Assembly (NCBI GenBank): GCA_965204775.1
Contig: CBDBFH010000027.1
Span: 109,954-173,953 of the forward strand
DNA from: CBDBFH01 sp965204775
Lineage (GTDB): Bacteria; Pseudomonadota; Alphaproteobacteria; JAPOUT01; G958296285
Direction of reading: 5' to 3'
Length of the DNA stretch: 64,000 nucleotides
Shown: in pieces, positions 57,607-64,000 of the stretch
Position numbering within the stretch: the first letter of the stretch is position 1
Layout of the letters: every line of letters begins with the position of its first letter
Translations under genes and position numbers: made by a program
Notes under the pieces: model-generated
What the model was told of the DNA's origin: nothing
What the model saw: the letters and a program-made list of their open reading frames with translations, nothing else
Databases searched by the model: none

Positions 57607-59479
57607 ATGGGCGACTCCGCCTCTCCGCTGCGAATCGTGATCGCCGGGCATGTCGATCACGGCAAGTCGACGCTGGTCGGGCGGCTGCTCCACGACACCG
57701 GCAGCCTGCCGGACGGCAAATATGAGGCGGTGCAGGCCATGTGCGCCCGCCGGGGGATGCCCTTTGAATGGGCCTTCGTGCTCGACGCCCTCCAGGCCGA
57801 GCGCGATCAGGGGGTGACCATCGACACCACCCAGATCTGGTTTCCGGACGCCGAAGCGCAACTATGTGATCATCGATGCGCCGGGGACACAAGGAATTCC
57901 TCAAGAACATGATCACCGGCGCGGCGCAGGCCGATGCGGCCCTGCTGATTATCGACCGCCGGGGAGGGAATGCAGGAGCAGTCGCGGCGGCACGGATACC
58001 TCCTCCATCTGATCGGCGTGCGCCAACTGGCCGTCGTGGTCAACAAGATGGATGCCGCCGGCTATTCCCGGACGCGCTTTGAGGCCGTAGCGAAAGAGGC
58101 GCGCACGTATTTGAGGAAACTGGGCCTGACGGCCTCCTGCATCATTCCGGCCTCGGCGCGCGAGGGCGAGAACATCACGGCCAGGCCGGAGCGCATGCCC
58201 TGGCATGAGGGGCCTTCAATTGCCGGGGCGCTCGACGCCTTCCGCGAGGCCCCGGACCTGCAAAACCGCCCGCTGCGCCTCCCCGTGCAGGATGTTTATA
58301 AATTCGACGCGCGGCGGGTGATCGCCGGGCGGGTCGAGGCCGGGCGTTTCTCACGAGGGGACGCGCTCCTCTTCTCGCCCTCGAACAAGACCGCCCGCGT
58401 CCGGACAATAGAAGTCTGGCCCTCCGCCGCCGCGCCGCCGGAGACAGCCCAGGCCGGGCAGTCGGTGGGGATCACGCTGGACGAGCAGATATTCATCGAG
58501 CGCGGCGAGATCGCCAGCCACGCAGATGCGCCGCCGGTCGAAAGCGACGTATTCCGCGCCCATATCTTCTGGCTCAGCCATCAAGCCCTGCGCGCCGGAG
58601 ATTCGCTCAAGATGAAACTGGGAACAATGGAAACACCGGTCGCCGTCCAGTCGATTGAGCGGGTGATCGACACCGGCGGCCTGCGCCCGCGCCCGGCGGA
58701 GGCCGTCCAGCGCAACCAGGTCGCCGAGGTCGTCCTGCGGGCGCGCCGGTTGCTGGCGCTCAATCCCTTCGCCGCCTGCGCGGCGACCGGGCGCTTCGTT
58801 CTGGTCGCCGGATATGACATCGCTGGAGGCGGCATCATCTCAATGGAGGGCTATGCCGACCAAAGGCCCGCGCGCAGCGCCCCCGCCGCCAATCTTACCC
58901 GCGTCGAGCACCGGGTCAGCGCCGGACAGCGCACCCGCCGCGCCGGTCCACCGCGGCGGGCGTCCTCTGGCTCACCGGCCTGTCGGGGGCCGGGAAATCA
59001 ACCATCGCCCCTCGCCCTGGAGCAGAAACTCTTCGAGCGCGGGCTTTCGGCCTATGTCCTCGACGGCGACAATGTACGCCACGGCCTCAATGCCGATCTG
59101 GGCTTCTCGCCGGAGGACCGGCGCGAGAATATTCGCCGAATCGGGGAGGTCGCCGCCCTGTTCGAGCGCGCCGGGATGATCGCGGTCGCGGCGTTTATCT
59201 CGCCCTACCGCTTCCGACCGCGCCCGCGCCCCGCGCCGCCAGCGCCAATTTCCACGAAAATCTACATCGACGCCGACCTCGCCACCTGCGAGGCGCGCGA
59301 CCCCAAAGGACTCTACCGCAAGGCCCGGGCGGGCGAACTGCGCGAGTTCACCGGCCTGTCCGCTCCCTATGAAGCGCCGGAAGCGCCCGAACTCGTTCTC
59401 GACACCCGCCGCTCCGCCCCGGAAAGCAAGCGCCGAGCAATTGCTCGGCTACGTCCTCCGGCATTTTCGGCCTTCTTGA
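57607..59479 (+). pseudogene. cysN: Bifunctional sulfate adenylyltransferase subunit 1/APS kinase, frameshifted
   Basis: CysN GTPase (VIAGHVDHGKSTLVGRLLHDTG; HKEFLKNMITGAAQADAALLIID; VVVNKMD) fused to a C-terminal CysC kinase (LTGLSGAGKST, YVLDGDNVRHGLNADLGFSPEDR, YIDADLATCEARDPKGLYRKARAGE), which turns APS into PAPS. At least six indels: near 57843, 57892, 57955, 58950-59010, 59205-59260 and 59430. Corrected length is about 623 codons, standard for CysNC, and the true stop is TGA 59477-59479. Order and spacing to cysD are normal. I read the breaks as consensus errors. Confidence 0.85.
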
Positions 59480-59506
59480 CCGCCCTTCGCAACAAAGGGA
59501 TAGAAT
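59476..59506 (+). promoter_or_regulatory. Candidate glmU promoter
   Basis: TTGACC (59476-59481), 19-nt spacer, TAGAAT (59501-59506), 40 nt before the glmU ATG. The long spacer may reflect one of the extra bases common in this part of the window. Confidence 0.4.
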
Positions 59507-59546
59507 TTGTTATGAGCGCGGGGGAATCTTTCAATAATCTGTCGGG

Positions 59547-60854
59547 ATGATTTCCGTTTCGGTGATGATTCTGGCCGCCGGGGAAGGGCGGCGCATGAAG
59601 GGGGGCGCACCCAAGGTTTCTGCGCGAGGTTGCGGGTCTGCCTCTTCTGGGTCATGTGCTGTCGGCGGCGAAGCGTTTGTCCGGCGGGCAGCGGATCGTT
59701 GTCGCCGGGGAGGGGGGGCGCGGTTGAGCAATTCACCGCCTCCCATGATCCGCAGGCCGTTCTGGCGCGCCAGGCCGAGCCGAAGGGAACCGGCGACGCC
59801 GCGCGCGCCGCTCTGGCGCAGGCCGAAGGCGAGGGCGGTCGTGATTGTATGCGGCGACACGCCGCTCGTCCGCCCGGAGACGCTGCAGCGGCTGCGCGGC
59901 GAGATCGGCAAGGGGGCCGCGCTGGCCTTGTGCGGCTTTTTCCGCAGGCGATCCGTCGGGCTATGGACGCCTGATCCGGAGCGAGGCCGGGGACGTCATC
60001 GCCATCGCCGAAGATGACGGCGCGGCGCAAAACGCAGGCCCCGCTTCTCAATGCCGGATTCATGGCCGCCCGGCGCGAGGTTCTGGCCGAACTGCTCCCC
60101 CGGCTTGTCCCCGACAACCCGCAGGGCGAATATTATCTGACCGGCATCGTCGCGCTGGCGGCGCAGGCCGGTCTGCCGCGTGCGCTGATCATGTGCGGGG
60201 AAGACGAGGCGCGCGGGGCCAATCGCCCGCATGATCTGGCCCGCCTCGAAGCGGCGGCGCAGACGCGCCTCCGCCGCAAACTCGCGGAAGACGGCGCACA
60301 GCTGATTGCGCCGGAAACGCTCTTCGCCTCCTGGGATACGTGTATGGCTCCGGGCGCGGTGATTGAGCCTTATGTCGTCCTCGGACCCGGCGTGGAGATC
60401 GGGGAGGGGGCGCGGATCAAATCTTTCAGTCACATTGAAGGGGCGCGGATCGGCGCGCGCGCGCAGATCGGCCCCTTCGCCCGGCTTCGCCCGCAAAGCC
60501 GGATCGGACCGGGCGCGAGGGTCGGGAATTTCGTCGAGGTCAAGCAGGCGGAACTCGAAGAAGGGGCCAAAGCCTCGCATCTTGCCTATCTGGGCGACGC
60601 CCGGATCGGCGCGCGGGCTAATATCGGCGCGGGCGTTATCACCTGCAACTATGACGGCGAGAAAAAGAGCCGCACCGAAATCGGCCCGGACGCCTTTATC
60701 GGATCGAACTGCGCGCTGGTCGCGCCGGTGAAGATCGGCGCAGGCGCGTATATCGGATCGGGCAGCACGATTTCCGAAGATATTCCCCCCCCGCGCTCTG
60801 GCGATTGCCCGAACCCGCGCCGTGGTCAAGCCGGGCCGGGCCAAAAAGCCCTAG
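59547..60854 (+). pseudogene. glmU: Bifunctional UDP-GlcNAc pyrophosphorylase/GlcN-1-P acetyltransferase, frameshifted
   Basis: GlmU makes UDP-GlcNAc for peptidoglycan and lipid A. The N-terminal uridylyltransferase starts VMILAAGEGRRMKGGAPKV and includes EPKGTGDAARAAL and VCGDTPLVRPETL; the C-terminal beta-helix (IGEGARIKSFSHIEG, VGNFVEVKQAELEEGAKASHLAYLGDA, GVITCNYDGEKKSRTEIG) is intact from 60055 to 60780. Breaks lie near 59625, 59715, 59835, 59940, 60030 and in the C run at 60785-60792. The stop TAG (60852-60854) is one base before the glmS ATG. An essential gene, so errors are likelier than decay. Confidence 0.87.
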
Positions 60855-60855
60855 C

Positions 60856-62683
60856 ATGTGCGGGATCGCCGCCTGCATCTCGGACGCGCCCGCCCAGCCT
60901 CAGCTGCTTGGCCTCCTGCGCCGCCTCGAAATATCGCGGCTACGACTCCGCCGGGATCGCTGCGCTCCACAAGGACCGCCTCGCCCGCCGCCGGGTCAAG
61001 GGCAATCTCGATCAGCTGGCCCGGCTGCTCGCGCGCAGACCCTTGCGCGGAACCATCGGCATCGCCCATACGCGCTGGGCGGACTCATGGCGGCCCCTCC
61101 GCCGCCAACGCCCATCCTCATTTCGCCGGGGGCGCGGCGGTCGTCCATAACGGCATCATCGAGAACGCCCGCGAACTCAAGGCCCGGCTGGCCGCGCAGG
61201 GAAGCAGATTCTCCAGCCAGACCGACAGCGAAAGTCATCGCGCATCTTGCGTCCTCGTTTTCTCCAGAAGGGCCTTGCGCCCGCCGCCGCCGCCCGCGCC
61301 GCCCATCGCCGAACTGCGCGGCGCATTCGCCCTGGCCCTGCTCTTTGAGGGCGAGAGGATGATCTATGCCGCCAGTCAGGGCAGCCCCCTTGTCTGGGCG
61401 CAGGGCGCAGGCGGGCGTCTTTCTGGCTTCCGATGCGCAGGCGCTTTCGCCTCTGGCGAGGCGCGTGATCCATTTGCAGGACGGCGATCAGGCGCTGATT
61501 ACCGCCGGAGACCTTAAGGTGACCGGCCCCGAAGGGCGCAAACGCTCCCGCCGGGCCGAAGCCGCGCCTCCTGCCCCGTCCGGCGCAGCCAAGGGACGGC
61601 GGCGGCACTTCATGGGCAAGGAGATTCATGAGCAGCCGCAATCGGCCCCGCCCGCGCTCTCGAATCTTTATCTGTCCCCGGAAGGCAGGGCGCAACTACC
61701 CGAAGCGGCGGTTCCGGGCCGCGCCGGTGCGGCCTTCGCCGCCTGCGGCACCGGATTCTACGCCGCGCTCACCGCCGCATGGTGGATGGAGCGCTTCGCC
61801 CGCCTCCCGGCCCCGCGCCGAGATCGCCTCCGAATTCCACACCCGCCGCCCCGTCCTGCGCCGCGGCCAGCGCCTTGTCTTCATCTCCCAGTCGGGCGAG
61901 ACCGCCGACACCATCGCCGCCCTCGAAGCCTGCCGGGGCCGGGGGCTGAAAAGTCTGGCCCTCGTCAACCGGTCCCGACTCGCGTCTGGCCCGGCTGGCC
62001 GACATCGTCCTGCCGATGAATGCCGGGCCTGAAAATCGGCGTCGCGGCGACCAAAACCCTCACCTCGCAGTTGATCGTTCTGGCGGCGCTGGCCCTCGCC
62101 GCCGGAGCGAAGGCCGGGACAATCGATCCGGCGGGGCAGCGCCGTCTGGGCCGCGCGCTCCTTGCGCTCCCCGGCCAATTGCGCGAGGCGCTGAAATTAC
62201 GGCCGCAGATCAAGCGAGTCGCGCGCCCGCTATCTGCGCCAAACCGGTTATGCGCTCTATCTGGGGCGGGGGGGGCTTTATCCGATGGCCCTCGAAGGGG
62301 CGCTCAAATGCAAGGAAATCTCTTACATCAAAGCCGAAGGCTATCCGGCGGGCGAGATGAAGCACGGGCCTCTGGCGCTGATTGAGGCCGGGGTTCCGGC
62401 CATCGTTCTGGCCCCGCGCGATGATCTTTTCAGCAAGATGCTCTCGAATATCGAGGAAGTGCGGGCGCGGGGAGGGCGGGTGATCCTGATCACCTGCCCC
62501 GCCGGAGCGAAGGCCGCGCAGGGTCTGGCCGGGGAGGTCGTCACTCTGCCGGACGCGGACTCCTTCGCCGCCCCGATCCTCTATGCCCTGCCCATGCAGC
62601 TGCTGGCCTATGAAGCGGCGCTGGCGAAGGGCAACAATCCCGATCAGCCGCGCAACCTCGCCAAGTCGGTGACCGTGGAATAA
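60856..62683 (+). pseudogene. glmS: Glutamine-fructose-6-phosphate aminotransferase, frameshifted
   Basis: GlmS feeds GlmU with glucosamine-6-P. It begins MCGIAACISDAP, giving the catalytic Cys after Met removal. RGYDSAGIA, GIAHTRWA, AVVHNGIIENARELK and FSSQTDSE follow in changing frames; the two SIS domains show FAACGTGFYAAL, FISQSGETADTIAAL, MALEGALKCKEISYIKAEGYPAGEMKHGPLALIE and the end PRNLAKSVTVE. At least eight indels occur between 60945 and 62270; the last 400 nt are clean. Corrected length about 609 aa, normal. No glmS ribozyme is present upstream. Confidence 0.88.
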
Positions 62684-62766
62684 TCTGTTCAGAACTTGAG
62701 AGAGAGACCGATGCGGGCGGAGATATCTGTTCAGAACTTGAGAGAGAGACCAATGCGGGCGGAGAT
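62683..62766. repeat. 42-bp tandem duplication at the autotransporter 3' end
   Basis: Copies at 62683-62724 and 62725-62766 differ at one base. Each copy encodes on the minus strand the final residues DISARIGLSLKF and a stop, so the barrel gene has a second, untranslated copy of its own end. The first base of copy 1 is also the last base of the glmS stop. Confidence 0.9.
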
Positions 62767-64000
62767 ATCCATTGCCGCCGAAGAGAGAGGCTCGCGCAAC
62801 GCGGCCTGCCCCTCAAGGGAGAGGCCGGGGAGAAGATTGGCGATCCGCCCGCCCAGCCGGGTTTCAAAGGCGGCGCCGTCCGCCGCCGCATAGTCCTGCC
62901 GCAAGCCGGAGGTCAGCGCGCCGCCGGAGTTCTCTTCATGGACAAAAGCCAGATCGGCAAACCACTGGCCGGCAGGCCAGTCGCCCGCCGGGCTGTTGTT
63001 TCGCCTCAAGCCCGATGGCCAGGCGGGCGGTCAGGCGCTCGGCCCGCTCGAAGGCGGCGGCGATGCCGCCATATTCAGCCGCCTCGTCCAGCGCCAGAGA
63101 CTGCCAGGTTAGACCGGCGGAGCTGCGCAGAACGAGGCCGGAGGCCAGAGGGTAGCCGGAGTCGAAGCCGGTGGAGAGAAGGGTGCTGAAGGCGGAGAAA
63201 TCGCTTCTCCGGGCATAGGCGGCGAAAGTCTGCACCTCAAGCTCATAGAGGCTGGCAAGGCCGGTCAGATGGGCGGCAAGCCCGTTCCGCCGCCAGACGA
63301 GGCCCGCGCCCGCGCCATAGCCTTCGGCCTGCGCGCTGGCTCCTTCGACCTCCACTGCGCCGCGGATGGCATGGGAGGACGAGGCGCAGGTTCCAGTTGC
63401 CGCCCAGAGGCGAGGCGAGGCCCTGCCGGGTCAGGGTCATGTCGTAGGCATGGGTGGTCTGGTTGCGGGCGGTCAGGCCGGGGATGGCCAGGCCGTGGCT
63501 GCCGTGCCTGCGCCCCTGATGGCGGAGCTGCTGGGTCCACAGGGTATGGCCTGAGGCCGGGTCATGCCGTAAGAGGAGGTTGCCCGGATTGCGCCGGAGG
63601 GGTGGGGCCTTCGGCCAGCGAGAGGCCGGAGGCCGTCTCCTCGGCAAAAGCCCATCAGGGCGCTGCCAAGCAAACCATAGAGAGAAAGGGAAGGGGAGAG
63701 GGACAGGCGCTCAACCCCGCGCACAGACAAGCCACTTGTGGCGTGGCCACCCGTGGCGTGGCCACGCGTGGCGGCGCCGGATGAACTGCTGGACGGCGGC
63801 TCCTGCCTTTCGATATTGCGCAGATCGCCCACACCGTCACTGATCAACTCGCCGCCGGTCAGGCCGGCGAAGCCTGCGGCGATGAAGTTCGTCCCCGAAG
63901 GCGCGCCCGCGTATTGCAGGGTGTCGAAGCCTGCGCCGCCGTCAAGATAGCCTAGGAGGATGTTGAAGTCGAATGTGTTGGCAAAGGTAAAGGTATCGTC
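62731..64000 (-). pseudogene. Autotransporter, C-terminal part (frameshifted, 5' end outside window)
   Basis: Read on the minus strand from the right edge: a passenger fragment with DDTFTF.. and AGFDTLQYAG.. and ELISDGVGDLRNIE, a linker with 5-residue repeats (RGHAT/GGHAT), then an autotransporter barrel (TLWTQQLRHQG, GLVWRRNGLAAHLTGLASLYELEVQTFAAYAR, GLTWQSLALDEAAEYGGIA, ENSGGALTSGLRQDY) ending ISARIGLSLKF, with the C-terminal Phe needed for BamA recognition. Frame breaks near 62990, 63350 and 63640-63660. The protein would be surface-displayed and is probably an adhesin-like product. It converges on glmS. Confidence 0.75.
63736..63773. repeat. 15-bp tandem repeat in the autotransporter linker
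   Basis: Two and a half copies of a unit NNGTGGCGTGGCCAC, period 15, in frame (five residues per unit). Each unit can itself pair as GTGGC-GTG-GCCAC. Confidence 0.8.

Noticed and set aside
60700..60860. glmS ribozyme upstream of glmS
   Set aside because: The region is the coding end of glmU, one base before glmS; no ribozyme-like element, which is in any case a Gram-positive feature.

Overview
The window is chromosomal DNA of a high-GC alphaproteobacterium. I infer this from gene order and gene content, not from any database match. The run rpsB-tsf-pyrH-frr-uppS-cdsA-dxr-rseP-bamA-skp-lpxD-fabZ-lpxA-lpxI-lpxB-gltA-gltX-comEC-lexA is typical of the class. Supporting signs are LpxI, COX15-type heme A synthase, an SSB starting with the alphaproteobacterial form, a short ProRS of the alphaproteobacterial kind, and a GTTC-N7-GTTC SOS operator beside lexA. 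The order within the class is unresolved.

Layout. 1-2.6 kb: purB (partial), radC and map on the minus strand, divergent from a CinA-like MoaB-fold gene. 2.7-4.3 kb: a small secreted protein, GC-rich repeats, a nucleotidyltransferase-HEPN fusion and tRNA-Pro(GGG). 4.3-12 kb: a possible 26-aa membrane microprotein, ctaA, then uvrA and dnaE, each with one extra base in a C/G run. 12-26.4 kb: a tightly packed translation, phospholipid/isoprenoid, outer-membrane-assembly and lipid A operon in which most junctions are 4-nt stop/start overlaps. 26.4-35.5 kb: gltA and gltX, divergent comEC, lexA with its SOS box, a membrane J-domain protein, clpS and clpA. 35.5-37.7 kb: an AT-richer restriction-modification pair. 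37.7-44.4 kb: an accessory minus-strand cluster with a mosaic duplication, a Sel1 protein, a small Tat-type protein, a beta-propeller lipoprotein, a DsbA-fold isomerase, HIT, folB, DUF429, a GNAT-like protein and RidA. 44.5-53.3 kb: a diguanylate cyclase, proS, lolC/E, lolD, ssb, gyrA, coaD and a periplasmic cyclophilin. 53.3-64 kb: queA, tgt, a TPR protein, cysD, cysNC, glmU, glmS and the 3' part of an autotransporter.

The last 10.7 kb needs caution. Every recognisable gene there except the TPR gene is broken by one or more single-base indels, mostly extra bases in short runs, including glmU and glmS, which are normally indispensable. The simplest reading is poor consensus quality toward the contig end, not gene decay. 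The first 53 kb reads cleanly apart from uvrA and dnaE.

I did not find a clearly new multi-gene system. The best leads are the restriction-modification island with a REase I cannot confidently assign, the order-permuted mosaic next to it, the unusual Ser/Gln residues in the GyrA quinolone-binding loop, a candidate leader peptide before the diguanylate cyclase, and a SOS operator placed between lexA and a membrane J-protein gene.
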